Source: Microplitis mediator (taxonomy: Eukaryota; Arthropoda; Insecta; Hymenoptera; Braconidae). From it: a DNA stretch of 64,000 nucleotides. A program made the translations under genes and the position numbers. Positions 22,565 through 34,039 of the stretch are shown here, one piece after another. The stretch covers positions 14,010,986 to 14,074,985 of the forward strand of contig NC_079972.1 in NCBI RefSeq assembly GCF_029852145.1, given 5' to 3'. Below the pieces are notes generated by a model, which saw only the letters and a list, made by a program, of their open reading frames with translations, made no database searches and had not been told where the DNA came from. Each line of letters begins with the position of its first letter. Position 1 is the first letter of the stretch.

Positions 22565-22988
22565 ATTACCAGACCCATTGGGTTTACCACCGCCTCGACT
22601 GCACCCGCACGAGGGTCTCATCCACCATCCTCACCACCCGCAGCACCAACTACCAGAAGGCATATCGAGATTGTCGTCCGAGGGGTCTCGATTGTCTGAC
22701 GGCGGAATATCTCGATTATCAGACAGTCTAAGTGAGGCACACAGTCCTCCCCTGGTTGCGACGAACCTCTCAGTAACAGGACCTCTACGTGTTGCCGTAC
22801 CGAGTCCACATACGCCCTCATCACGCGGCAGTCCGCCTTCGTCTAATCACCAGACACCTTCGTCTCAACAAAATCAACCGTCGTCTGTTCAAGTACCAAC
22901 TCAAGGTTTAATTCGTGTCGTTACACCTCCGACGCAAAGTACTCCCCCGAAACCTCCGCAAATTCACAGGCCATTCTCACCCGCGTGA
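22565..22988 (+). CDS. Terminal coding exon B of the same Pro/Ser-rich protein
   Basis: The acceptor is TATAG (AG at 22563-22564). The first base completes the codon begun by exon A (AG+A, Arg). Then come 140 codons and a TGA stop at 22986-22988. The sequence continues the style of exon A: a Pro/His-rich start (LPDPLGLPPPRLHPHEG), a His-rich run near residues 20-28, three spaced SRLS repeats (34-37, 41-44, 49-52), and then a Ser/Pro/Gln/Thr tail with about eight Ser-Pro or Thr-Pro sites, ending in RPFSPA. It looks disordered, with no zinc finger, helix-turn-helix or membrane segment. This fits the C-terminal regulatory tail of a nuclear protein phosphorylated by proline-directed kinases; that role is inferred. 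GC is much higher than in the flanks. Upstream in-frame sequence (22563 back into the intron) is not needed, because the acceptor phase already matches exon A. A downstream AG at 22571-22572 is a less likely acceptor because it breaks the phase. Confidence 0.75.
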
Positions 22989-23071
22989 TACCTCACTGAG
23001 TTAACGCCACTGAGTTGTCAATAATTTATTGAAAAAAAAAGGAAATGAAAAAAAAGATTTTTCAGATCTTT

Positions 23072-23617
23072 CCCGAGTCGAAATATTAGGCGTAAATTGA
23101 ACGTTCTTAACGTTTTGAACGTAAATTGCATGTTTCGGACATTAAAAACTCAATTTGACAGCTTTCAACTTATTCAAAACATAGATGGGAGTATCATAAA
23201 TCGAAAACGTAACTAAAACCTATTTAGACTTATAATAAGGAAACATAAGCATACCAACAATTTTTTTTACTCCTGGATTATAATCACCAATTCCCTAAAA
23301 TTTTGTCGTCCGCCGTTCTGGCTCTTAAATAAAAATTTCGGATTTTGAAAAAAATTTTTTTCAGTTTCATACTTCTATCTTTAACACTATATATTTATAT
23401 CTGTTCATATATTATGATATCAAGGTTATAAAAATTGTGATTACAAATATTGAAATTAATTAATCGATGTTATCATTAAACTAAAATCATAACTCATGAA
23501 ATTACCAATTATTTTTTAACTAAAATTCAAAAAAATAGTTCAATTTACGTTTAAAACGTTCAATTTACGTCTAAAACGTTAAGAACGGTCAACTTACGTC
23601 TAATATTTCGACTTGGG
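23072..23617. mobile_element. Foldback element in the predicted 3' UTR
   Basis: The left arm starts CCCGAGTCGAAATATTAG and continues through GCGTAAATTGAACGTTCTT. The right arm ends with the reverse complement (CTAATATTTCGACTTGGG), and the arms match imperfectly for about 60 bases. The interior is AT-rich and has no ORF. It begins 84 bases after the stop codon of exon B. Confidence 0.7.
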
Positions 23618-23621
23618 TTAT

Positions 23622-23646
23622 AATAAATAAGTAATTTGTAAATAAA
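23622..23646 (+). promoter_or_regulatory. Candidate polyadenylation signals (two AATAAA)
   Basis: AATAAA occurs at 23622-23627 and 23641-23646, about 635 bases past the stop codon and just outside the inserted foldback element. AATAAA is frequent by chance in DNA this AT-rich, so this is suggestive only. Confidence 0.3.
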
Positions 23647-23735
23647 CAATTAAACTAATTACATATAAGCTTTTAGGCAGAGCTTTTTGTTGTAAATAAT
23701 TAATTATACTGGGGTAATAAATTTTAAAATATAAT

Positions 23736-23822
23736 TTAAAGAGGAAATAAGGATACAGACGCTGGAAGTCTTTAAACAAAAACACTAGGTCGCTCGAAGC
23801 AATCAGTGTTTTTCCTTATTTC

Positions 23823-23863
<41 letters not shown>

Positions 23864-24124
23864 ATCATTAAATTTAATTTAAAAATTGTTTCTCAAAGAA
23901 ACAACGAGTGCTCGTAACGCGCAATTATGTAGATTATTTTATTGATTATTGTAAATATTATTATTATTATTCTAAAAGAAAAAAAAATTACTAATTGATT
24001 ACCAGTGATCACCGCGAGTGAACTAGTAGAATACTTTCGAGGATATTTAATATATGATAAATAATAATAATTAAAAAATAAATGGTGGATTTTTATTTGT
24101 TAAGATAAATATTAATATAGTAGA
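23736..24124. other. AT-rich DNA with (TTA)n microsatellite
   Basis: (TTA)n occupies about 23823-23861. No gene is seen. Confidence 0.5.
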
Positions 24125-24331
24125 CGGGGCAAAATGAGACACCGAAAAAATTTTTTTTTGTTGCAAATCTTTTACTGTTTCAAGACACCGGGGGTGAGTT
24201 GGTCAGAAAAAATAATAAGTCTAATTTTGAGAGGTTTTTTTTATTTAATAAAATTTGTATGGCTGTAGGGGATGAAAAAATGTGGGGTAAAATTTTCAGT
24301 TTTTAAAACTGAAGGTGTCCCATTTTGCCTC
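24125..24331. mobile_element. Small GGGGCAAAATGAGACACC-ended element
   Basis: GGGGCAAAATGAGACACCGA at the left is inverted at the right as GGTGTCCCATTTTGCCTC. The ends resemble those of 14615-15447, 39642-39728 and 60324-60520. Confidence 0.5.
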
Positions 24332-25088
24332 AAATTGGTTTAATGTTTGAGTTAATTTTTGATTATCCGCAAGAGATAAGACTGATTCGCGGTGATAAGT
24401 GATTAATATTTTAGTTATTAAAAAAAAATAATAAATTTTTATTATTTTAATTTTTTGGTAATTGGGGTGGCGACGAAAATTCGTTGCGGATTTTGTGCAA
24501 AAGTAAATTTATTATGAAGAATTATTTCGTCAAAAATATATATATTTTTTTTCCATTTCTTCAGTTTCGTAATTTTTTCAATCAAAATTTTTAAAACTAT
24601 TTTTTGCCAACCGAAAAAATGTAAATGTCAAAAAAAGATTGAATCTACCGTAGAATTTTCGTTCAAAAAATTACTGGACTAAAAATACCGTAAATTCGAT
24701 TGTAAAAAAAACCGAAGAAACGGAAAAATAAATAAGTTAAAAATATTAAAACTAAAAAACGTACTAGTAAAAATAATTGTATAGGTAATTCTTTATAAAT
24801 ATTGAACATACGTCTAGAATATGCATTAGGTTCGTAAATATAAAAATTATACATATTATATATATATATATGAAAAAAAAAATTGAACAGAAATGATCAT
24901 GAACTATTATTATCAATAATAATTATTATTACTATTATTATTTGCGCCTGTAAATAAATTCACGCGAAATATATTAAAAAATTATTATAAATAAATTTTG
25001 AAATCTTATTTATAAATAAAACCAAAATCATCCTCTATTTCCAGTGACAAAAAATCAAACTAATACATATATATTCACAATTGTTGTA
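24332..25088. other. AT-rich gap, no gene seen
   Basis: Only AT-rich sequence with runs of A and T. No exon signal or repeat ends recognised. Confidence 0.4.
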
Positions 25089-25332
25089 CACAGAAAAAAA
25101 GGATTTCTTGGCGCAAAAAATTTTTTCTTGTTCTAAGAAAATTTTTACTTGACCCAAGAAATTTTTTGTATTATAAAGTGAAAACAAAACTTTTTTTGGG
25201 GTAAGAAAAAATTTTCTCGGAACAAGAAAAAAATTTTTTAGGCGAGAAAAAAATTCTTGAGCCAAGAAAAATTTTTGTCTTCGATTCATAATACAAAATA
25301 TTTCTTGCGCCAAGAAATTCTTTTTTTCTGTG
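25089..25332. mobile_element. CACAGAAAA-family MITE, near-complete reference copy
   Basis: The ends CACAGAAAAAAAGGATTTCT and AGAAATTCTTTTTTTCTGTG are inverted over about 28 bases. TA flanks both sides (25087-25088, 25333-25334). The body is nearly identical to 36929-37172. Confidence 0.85.
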
Positions 25333-25334
25333 TA

Positions 25335-26385
25335 GTGAATGTAGTCGTAAAAATAATTCCAGTAATAATATATAAGAGTAATGGACATGTGGGCGTGGGT
25401 GTCACTTACAATTTACACCAATCACAAGTCTGGCATAGGTTGTAACTGATCCCATAGGTTGATGCCGCAAGCTCATGATATGCTAGTAAAAAGTTCATAT
25501 CAACTTTATTATCCTGCGCATGCTCCCAAAACTGGATTACAATCGCAGAGCCCACCGAGTCTTCTTTTATTTGTCACCTTTTTTTCTCCATTTACTTCCT
25601 CCCGAAAGGACACAAAAGTTGAATCTGTCAGTTGATTCTTTGAAATTCAAAAAAAATTTCCTGCGCAACCGGCATTAAAATAATTCGAAATAAGATACCG
25701 GATCAAATCATGAGCTTCTGACAGATATATAGGACTATCATGATCATTGATAATCATCGGCGGATCAAGTTTAATTTTCACTGGTTTGCAAGCCAATATG
25801 TCATCATTTAAACTTTTATCCTCATACATTCATACATGTATTGAATCTCTTGCGTTTGTACAAATGTCTACATAATCGATTACCATCACAAACCCACATA
25901 TATGTATAATATACACATATAAATACATGTGTACAAAACTAGTATGTTAACCCCCTCCATGAAACTTCACCCTCTTCCCCCCGTCATTGTCGAACAACGT
26001 CACGCTTTCCGCCTCGGCTGGGCGTGTTTTGACAGTTGCTGCTCTGACACCTCTAGCACATTTATTAAAAAGTGGTTCTCACTTCCACAAAATACTTGCT
26101 CGCATCACTAAAATATTATTTAACCCCTACCTCTGACACCCATTTCCAAAAATTATTTTCTTTCAACCCCACGACCTTGTCACCCGACACATTTTCCACC
26201 CACGAAATTACGGTCATATCTGGGTATGCCGGATAAGAATTAATGGGAAACTGAGATCTGAAATGTGTTAGTGGTTGAGAGCCCCCAGCCCAGCTGTCCG
26301 GATTTAGATGTTTAGGATAATGCCGTGTGGTCGGATCTTACAGCAAAATAATATAGTCCAGTCTGCTATGTATTGGCTATATATT
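25335..26385. other. Gap, no firm gene
   Basis: Mixed unique DNA with a pyrimidine-rich stretch at about 25950-26220. Short open frames have no recognisable features. Confidence 0.4.
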
Positions 26386-27060
26386 AGGGTGATTTATTTC
26401 CGCAAAAGTTTTTTTTTCAAGTCCTCAAGCAAAATCTCAATCTACATCGAAAAATTCTCACCAAATATGAGCTCTTAATTCCAATGCTAAGTACTTGCCA
26501 TTTGATTTCAAAGATTTCCATTTAAAATACATGTAAATTAAATTACTTTTTCTTTAACTTTCTAATACTCAGCTGCGTTTCATGATATCAAGGCGGTTTT
26601 GGTCGCAAATTGTAGGGTATTTGGTGTTCTTCAAAAGTGCCCATAGTTACTTAGCTGTAATTCTAGCTGTTTCACTTGTGTCCGTTGTGGAACTCATTTT
26701 TCCTATGAAATTGACGTTTATTGGCTTGCAGAACATAAACCAATGAAAGTACATCAAAAATGTTAATAGACATTTTATAGGAAATTTTATTCCCTTCAAA
26801 AAAAGTCCTATGAATCAAGTCGCTAAAGTCCATAGTTTCCGAGTTATAGTAATTTTAATAATTTGAAAAATAAAATGTCTATTATAATTTTTTTTATATA
26901 TTATATTTTTCAAATTATTAAAATTACTATAACTCGGAAATTATGGACTTAGCATTGGAATTAAGAGCTCATATTAGGTGAGAATTTTTTTTTTTCGATG
27001 TAGATTGACATTTTGCTTGAGGACTTAAAAAAAAAACTTTTGTAGAAATGAATCACTCTA
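26386..27060. mobile_element. 675-bp foldback element with internal palindrome
   Basis: AGGGTGATTTATTTCCGCAA and the following AAGTCCTCAAGCAAAAT recur inverted at the right end (ATTTTGCTTGAGGACTT, then GAATCACTCTA). Arms run about 110 bases through GAGCTCTTAATTCCAATGCT. A second inverted repeat (26827-26953) is built on GTCCATAGTTTCCGAGTTAT. Confidence 0.75.
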
Positions 27061-28702
27061 CTATATATATATATTATGCCAAAAACCCCATCTATTTATT
27101 GGACATAAGTGAGACGGCATATATACAAATTATATTTTTGAAAACGAGAGACTGTTAGGCGAGAGTTTTATTTTTGTAAGATACTACTGTCGGAGTCTAG
27201 TAGAAAAATTTAGGGGCAAATAACCAAAATCAAAATATATATATGTATATATATAGTCAGTACTCCAGACTCTAGTGGTTATTTGTAGACAGATTCGACA
27301 CTTTTGACAATAAACCAAATCATAATAGATCTATATATCTTTTGGTATTTCTATATAATATATATATGTATAGATACTGTTTCATTGTCTGAGGTCTACT
27401 CTTTGGGATATTATATTGAGTTTTTGAATCGGATTTGCCGCTGTGGGACGAGCCTGGAGATTATGCCCCAGGTATTTGTTGTGAACTGGAGTCTATTGCT
27501 GCAGACGGTTGAATGTGTCACGAGCGAAAAAATTTGGGGTGAGAAAGGTGTGAAAAACCATCGGTAAAAGCATCATCGTTAAATCTAAGATCTCATTTTG
27601 GTTTTGAGTTTTTAGATAGACCGGATTCATTGTTGCGGTAAGAAGTTTTTCGTATTTTCAGATATTATCCATTGTGTGTGATGAATATCGGTGGAAATCT
27701 AGACGGAATTGAGCCGGGAATTGTCGAGGTTTATAAAATTCACGGGGGTGAGTCCACTTCTTCCGGCTATTGGAGACGCAGGGTCGTGCAGACTCTCTTG
27801 GGTGCTCGAGAACGCGGGATAATTTTAAGTAGACCCGCTACACATTTCGCCCCGGGCTTTTGACGTGCCCGAGATTTTTTAGAATCTCGTTTGCCCACAA
27901 AAAGAATGCATTCTTCACAGGGTCAACGATTAAGAAACTGGAGCGGATATCTTTCGAGGAAGTTACTAATGATATGTTTTTCCAAGGATTATTTTAAATT
28001 TCCAGAATTTTTTTTGACAATAGGACTCGATGTGTGTCGAGTTTTGACAAGCGGAATTTAATTGACAAATTCATTGAATTTTTCGAGTTTCTATTTAATT
28101 TATTTACTGAAAATAATACGTAATTTGTAGGTTGAGTCAATTGAGATATTTGGGGACTTGGGGAGTGATTGTTGATACGAGCGATGACAACTAAAAAAAA
28201 TATTTTATGTTTCCCAGCGTATTTGAGAGCCGTCCCATTAGACGGCGAGTGGGCTGTGTGTGTACGTTAAAACATTATTTGTGAATAGGGTCATGAAGTT
28301 GTAGCGGAGCTGAGCACCAAGGAAACGAGACACACCCCCATTGAATTTTCGTACTGGGATATACTTAAATTAAGCGTACGCCGGTGTCGCATTATATATT
28401 ACGTCCTATATATATTTTAATGCCAAGTTATATATAACCTTTTATTAACCCCGTGTGAAAATAGTCTGTTGACCCTTAGAAGTTGCTTACGCGTATTATT
28501 ATTTATACACATATCAAGTTTGAGATTGAAAGCCGATCTGATTATTTGCTAAATCAACATTACAGTTATTATCCTTTTACACGACAAAATTATTGTGCAC
28601 CAATTTTTACAAACTACTACCTCTCTAATTTTTTTTTCTACCCTGTATTTTTTAATTATATTTAATCCGATTTAGAAATTTATACCATACATATTAAATT
28701 TA
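27061..28702. other. GC-richer gap with one exon-like stretch
   Basis: At 27662-27747 (plus) an acceptor TTTTCAG and a donor GGG|GTGAGT bound 86 bases with an open frame containing NIGGNLDGIEPGIVEVYKIH. It is unrecognised and too short to call. Other GC-richer patches (27400-27560, 28190-28350) show nothing definite. Confidence 0.2.
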
Positions 28703-29115
28703 CGCCTGTAAAAAATTCGGAGTGATTAGGAATTTTACTAAAATCAAAATTTATTCCTCGGAGTTTTATATTTAAGTAAACTCCTCTTCGAGTTAAATTT
28801 AACTCCGAGGGTTAAAAAAAAACAGTCAGCTCTGAATTTACTCCGGATTTAACGGTAGCTGATTAAATTTTTTTTTTTTCTCGTCAATGAAACTTCTCTT
28901 AGTTTGAATAAAAATCAGTAACGTATAAGTCGGCATATTTGTACGGCTCATAAATTTTTCCGGAGTTTAAAAAAAAATCGCGCCCGGAATAAATAAGGAG
29001 TTTTTTTTCAGCAGAGTCGATTTTATTTTAAATCGCATTTACTCCAATCCGGAGCTCTACCCTTTGCATTTACTCCGCATTCAACCCAGGTTTACTCCGA
29101 AAATTTTTTACAGTA
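28703..29115. mobile_element. GAGTGAAT-family element, diverged
   Basis: From CGCCTGTAAAAAATTCGGAG to CTCCGAAAATTTTTTACAGT, with repeated TTTACTCCG and GGAGTTT words. It is longer than the other copies and may be two overlapping insertions. Confidence 0.5.
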
Positions 29116-29732
29116 TAATATTTCATGATAAAATAAATAAAACCTGATAACGATAAAAATTAAAGCCTACAAAAGTAATAGATAAAATTATTAAAATGAT
29201 ATATTGCCAAAGAATTCCGGAATTTTAAAGATCATATCAAATTTCCAATACATTGGATACTTAGAGTACATACTACTCCGGATGTTTCAGGCGTCACTGC
29301 CCTTCCGAAGTACTAAGCGGCTTAGCGCTGGGGTTTATGTTATACCGATGGGGTATCTCCTAACTCCATACTCTACACTGCAAAGCTCCACACTCTACAC
29401 CTATACACTCATATATATATATCTATGTATAGTGGTTATAACTATATACACAAAGGTCTTACGTACAAGTAACCCATACTATTCTGACACACGTCGTATT
29501 ATCTGATCCCTAAGATACACTACAGACAACAGGATACACATATGGTGGCAATATACTGACGGGACTTGGAACCACAACTAAACTTATACAGTCCCTGCGG
29601 ATTCATCTCTTATAAATATATAAATACATGATACTAATGGCTTAAATATTTTTCAAATTTGACACTAATTATTAATTTTTTTTTAAATAATTATTTTATT
29701 CAGTAACTTTTTATTTTAAAAAAAATTATAAA
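29116..29732. other. Gap, no gene seen
   Basis: Mixed unique DNA and short TA tracts. Confidence 0.4.
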
Positions 29733-30561
29733 GGGGAGGGAGGGGCAAAAAGGGGTAGTTAAGGAAATACCAAGTTTTTGAGGACTCAAAAACGCTAAAT
29801 CTTTTTTTTTTTAATGATATTCAAAGTAAATAGAAGAAATTTTCAGTTACCGTTGGAAAAAAAATTTTTCATTTCTGCGGGCAAAGTGGGGTACCCCCTA
29901 AAAGAGGTAAAAAAAAAATTTCTGCACGGAAAAAAAAAACTTTAAAAATTACTATTTGAAATTATAACCCGGAACCCGGTTGTCAATATGGGGAATTTTA
30001 ACATTCAAGTAGTAAACTTTATAATACGTGTCGTCTATTTTCTAAGTATCAGTTACGATTTGTAAAATTCAAATAGTAATTTTTTTTACATAGACAATAA
30101 ATTTTCATATTTATCCTGTACTTATTCACGTTTGAATCATAAACGAAAAAATTACTATTTAGAATGATAATTTTTACTGATCACTTGATCATTATATTAC
30201 TTGTCATTCTCAATTTATATAGTTCATTTTTTTCCGTGTGGATTTTAAACGAATTTAATTAAGTTTAATTTCTTGTAAGTAATTTACATGAAGAAAAATT
30301 ATATTTTACATGTTTATTGGATACAAAAGAAGAAAAAAATTTTTTATTAGTTTTTATCATAAAACAAACGTCACTAATATTTTTCAACTGACAATTGATT
30401 TTTGAAAAAGTTTACCAAATAAAATTCAAAGTAACGCTGAATTATATATACAGAAGTGATTTTGGAATGTTTAAAAACTATTTAAAATATAAAATTTTTT
30501 TTTATAAAATTTGGGGGGTACTCCGGTTTGCTTACCCTACCCCCTTTTTCCCCCCTTCCCC
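29733..30561 (+). mobile_element. GGGGAGGGAGGGGC-family element, copy 2, interrupted
   Basis: The start GGGGAGGGAGGGGCAAAAAG and the end TTTTTCCCCCCTTCCCC match copy 1. The body is split at 29925-30238 by a CACGGAAA element. Removing that insert restores co-linearity with copies 1 and 3. A short segment around 30340-30378 (CATAAAACAAACGTCACTAA) is shared with copy 3 but missing from copy 1. Confidence 0.8.
29925..30238. mobile_element. CACGGAAA-family MITE inside copy 2
   Basis: The ends are CACGGAAAAAAAAAAC and TTCATTTTTTTCCGTG. TG flanks both sides (29923-29924, 30239-30240). Copies 1 and 3 read straight across (TTTCTGGATTTT in copy 1), so the duplication is directly visible. Confidence 0.8.
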
Positions 30562-32792
30562 TACACGAGAGTAGCGTGATATGAAAAGATATAGTTCATA
30601 AATGGCCTAATAGAAGAAATGGACTTTTCTTTGTTGCAAAGAAATTTATTTTTAAAAATAAATGCGACATATGGAAATGGAGGAATTTCGGACGGAAAAA
30701 GAGTAGAGTGGCGAGATACTTATACAGTTGAAAACGGCTGACAGAAGCTTGGGATTAAGGGAGCGAAAATGCTATTATTGCAAGGGGTATGTCTCTCACC
30801 CCTGAAAGTACTAAGTAGCCCGGTTAAGTATGTTGTTTAAGCTAACACTGTAAGTAACAATCCCTTGGAGAAATCCTTGTCTTTTATATGAGCAAGCTTT
30901 CACACTTTATACCCTATACATGTTTTTAAACTCCAATAATATTATTAATAATAGTTTATAACTGCTTTTAACCGCTAATTATAATTTTATATTTCACTGC
31001 ATTATACATTTATGGGGAGTGTGTGAATCGTGTTCAGATCGAGTACGAATTATTTGAAACTTTTCCAACTACTCGATTCGAATCAGGAAAATTCTGATAA
31101 GCTTTCAAATTTTTATTTAATGGAGAGCTTATAATTAAATTTAATCTTCCGGTCTATTAAAAATTTTTTTGGGAATATAAATTAACCGAGGTCTAAACCA
31201 CATGGGATTCAAATCCAAGATTTGCATACAAGAGATAAATTTTCTTAAAGTCTGAATTACTGTCAGTGTCATATTAATGTCAGACTTTGAACTATTTAAC
31301 TAGCGTTATTTAATCCACAGTCATTTAATAAAAATGAAAAATTTAATTTTTAAAATTTATTAAATACATAGAAGTGTAATTTTTTTGTTCGCGTTTCTGT
31401 AAAGAGGTAAAGCAATACAGGCAATGGTAACAGACGTATAATTTCCCCGAAGCTTTGAATTGAACGGCTCTCACTACTTCCAACTAAGACGAGTGTAACC
31501 GGCTTTCCAAGTTTTCCGAGTAAGGAAGCTCATTAACGAGAGCTTTTCTCTTTTCTCCACCGTCTTATTCTCCGACCTCTTTTCCGAGCACTAGATCCAG
31601 CTAGTTCTCTCTCTCTCTCTTTATATATATATAATAGTACATGTACATATACCACAGCTTTATAGCCGCCTCATAGAGCAGACTTTTGGCTGGGAAAAGC
31701 ATCCAACCAGTCAGTGTATACCCTGTTATTCGTTCTTGCTCTGTATAAAATCACCTTTACTTTGCCCGAGTCGTTTTGCAAGTGGAATTCATTGTAAAAG
31801 GCTTCTCTCTTACTCAAAACCCAACTCCTCCGTGAAATAAGAGAATAAGGAAAGCTCTGGTACTTTGAATTTAAAGAATTGGTGGTAACCAAGCCAAATT
31901 TATTATTTACATAAGTACCAGAGCTTTTAATGGCTGTTGAGTTGAGTTGAGTAGAGTAGAGAGTTGGCAAATTTTCTCTTGCAATTTGTCTGACAATCTT
32001 ATTCATTCAAATACCGACTGTACCGCGCGATAAAAACTTTTATTTAAAGACCCGTTCGTTATCTTTTATTTATTTATTTAAATATTTTATAAATATAAAT
32101 CTGGTTAATTTTTAAAATAAATTATTTTGGTATTAAACCAACAAACAGAATCAGAACAAAAATGGCTGGATATATTTTATATATACGTATGTATATGTAA
32201 ATATGTGTAAAGTTTTTTATAATGCTCTGGATTTTATCGGTCGTGAAGTTTTACAAATCAAGTGTCTGGGTTTCCGATAAAAATATAAAATAAAAACTAT
32301 CAAAGACAAAAATAAAAAAGTGGCTGGAGGAAAGAGCAATGAGGCAGAGCAGAGAGGTGTAAGTGAGAAGAATGAGCAAGCAGGGAGTTGAATTTAAAGA
32401 GAATGAGAGAATGAGTAACGAAAAAGGTTGAATAAAAAAGAGATAAAACCTCGACACTTCCGGCGGGTCGATCGACACCGCGAAATGTGGGTGATGCAAG
32501 CGCGAAATAAAGGGCGTGGTTTTAGCTCGCTGTCGAGGATTGGCTGCCAACTTGGAACTACGGTCGATACCAACCGCCTATATATTCCGCGAGTGAACCT
32601 GTACATCTGATACTCCGCGCACACTTACACTAGACTACTCAGACTACTCTGCCCTCTCATCCGCATTCTCATCCTCATCCTCATCCTCATCCTCATCCTC
32701 ATATTCATTACAGTTAATATCTACGTTCTACACCCACACCTACACTTATCGCCAAATATTTTTATTTTTATTTTTTAAAATAAATCTCCTAT
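30562..32792. other. Gap with possible promoter-like patch, no firm gene
   Basis: A perfect 15-base inverted repeat (AAAGCTCTGGTACTT at 31851-31865 and its inverse at 31913-31927) surrounds a 47-base loop. At 32440-32640 a GC-richer patch holds an inverted CCAAT (GATTGGCTGCC) about 40 bases before TATATATT (32579-32586). No initiator or coding start follows convincingly. (CTCATC)n-type repeats lie at about 32655-32703. Confidence 0.25.
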
Positions 32793-32897
32793 AGTCTGTC
32801 GAAAAATCGGGAGTTAATTCGGAGTAATTGTGGATTTTATTTCACTCCAAATTTACTCCGGGTTCAATCCGCGTTCACTCAGAAAATTTTTACAGTG
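32793..32897. mobile_element. GAGTGAAT-family short MITE
   Basis: From TCTGTCGAAAAATCGGGAGT to CACTCAGAAAATTTTTACAG. It is followed almost directly by another family member. Confidence 0.6.
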
Positions 32898-32899
32898 CG

Positions 32900-33106
32900 C
32901 ACGCTGTAAAAATTGGGAGTAACTTCCGAGTGATCACGGATTTTACTTAAATCCGAATTCACTCCATCACTCAGAGTTTGAGAAAAGGTCACGGAGTAAA
33001 GGGGGAGTTTGTTTTCCCGTTTGGAGTAAATTTCACTCCAAGAGGTTTAAATAAATACCCAGTCCGACTGGATTTAATCCGCGTTCGGTTGGCAACATTT
33101 TTAGTG
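32900..33106. mobile_element. GAGTGAAT-family MITE, tandem neighbour
   Basis: It starts CACGCTGTAAAAATTGGGAG and ends GGCAACATTTTTAGTG, with the palindrome GGATTTTACTTAAATCCGAA and the usual GGAGTTTGTTTTCCCG/GGAGTAAATTTCACTCC words. Confidence 0.65.
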
Positions 33107-34039
33107 TAGGAACAAACATATAAAAATATAAATAATATGCACTCTGGTGGATATTGGGGGGTTTTGATTGGTGATTGCCGATTGGTGAATGATTATATCC
33201 GATGAGATGAGTAATAAAATAAATGAATAAAGTGGAACAAGGCGATACAATACACTACCACCCCTTGTATATCCTCCCATTGAGTATAACAATGCATGAT
33301 AGATGAGAGTTAATCGGTAAGTTCCTCTCGGCAATGCTAAACTAATCCATTGTATTATATATTATTGCATCAGTTTGTGTCTGATAGACACCCAGATCCA
33401 TTATCAGAATTATTAATTTACTTAACAAGTAGTTTATCATTTTTAATCGAAATCATTTGGAAATAATTCAAGCACAAATTGTTTTTTTTGTTTCACAAAA
33501 TTCAGCGGCGAAATTAATTTTTTTTTTTGATAATTTTGAATAAAATTGATTGTTGAGAGCCACTGAGATGGAGAGAGTAATTCATCAGATGAGGATGCCG
33601 AGTAACCTGATCTACCATCAGCCATCACATCCCTCAATTCTCTTGATGGCTATATATATATATACAGACGCTATCTTTCTCATTGTTCCTCTTCCGAGAT
33701 TGTCTATAATTGTCTAAGCTTCTCTGCTTGTTCTCGGTCTTTACTTGTCCCGATTCCAATGGCAATGGGGTCAAGTCACCGCGGCCAGCAACATGAACCC
33801 GCTCATCTTTAATTCCCTTGTCTCTTATTTTTTTTCCTATTATATATTTGAGTCTACTGTTTGATAAAAAATACTTCAAACCTAAAAATTTTATTAAAGG
33901 TACACAGAAAAAAAATCTCAACTGACGGTAAATATTCTTGATTCCAATTTTTTCAAAACCTCAGTTTTCTCAAAATTTTCTTTGACCAATTTCGGCTCAA
34001 AAAATCGGTCTGTCAGTTGACCCTGCGGGCCAGCCCCAA
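33107..34039. other. Gap ending in a CACAGAAAA fragment
   Basis: AT-rich unique DNA to about 33900. From 33903 a CACAGAAAAAAAATCTCAAC start suggests a CACAGAAAA-family element. Its other part may continue after the large element at 34763 (AATCTTGACAG...TTTTCTTGGCTCAATTTTTT). Confidence 0.35.

Larger units (their letters stand above)
22989..23735 (+). other. Predicted 3' UTR of the exon A/B gene
   Basis: I saw no AATAAA between the stop codon and the foldback element at 23072-23617. Candidate polyadenylation signals AATAAA follow directly at 23622-23627, 23641-23646 and 23716-23721. If they are used, the mature transcript carries the whole foldback. The exact end cannot be set from sequence alone. 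Confidence 0.35.

Noticed and set aside
25035..25388. 117-residue minus-strand frame
   Set aside because: It lies almost wholly inside a CACAGAAAA MITE; Lys/Phe-rich frames there arise from the AAGAAATTTT words.
31671..32006. 111-residue minus-strand frame as a gene
   Set aside because: It contains a perfect DNA hairpin, shows no domain and has no splice or promoter context.
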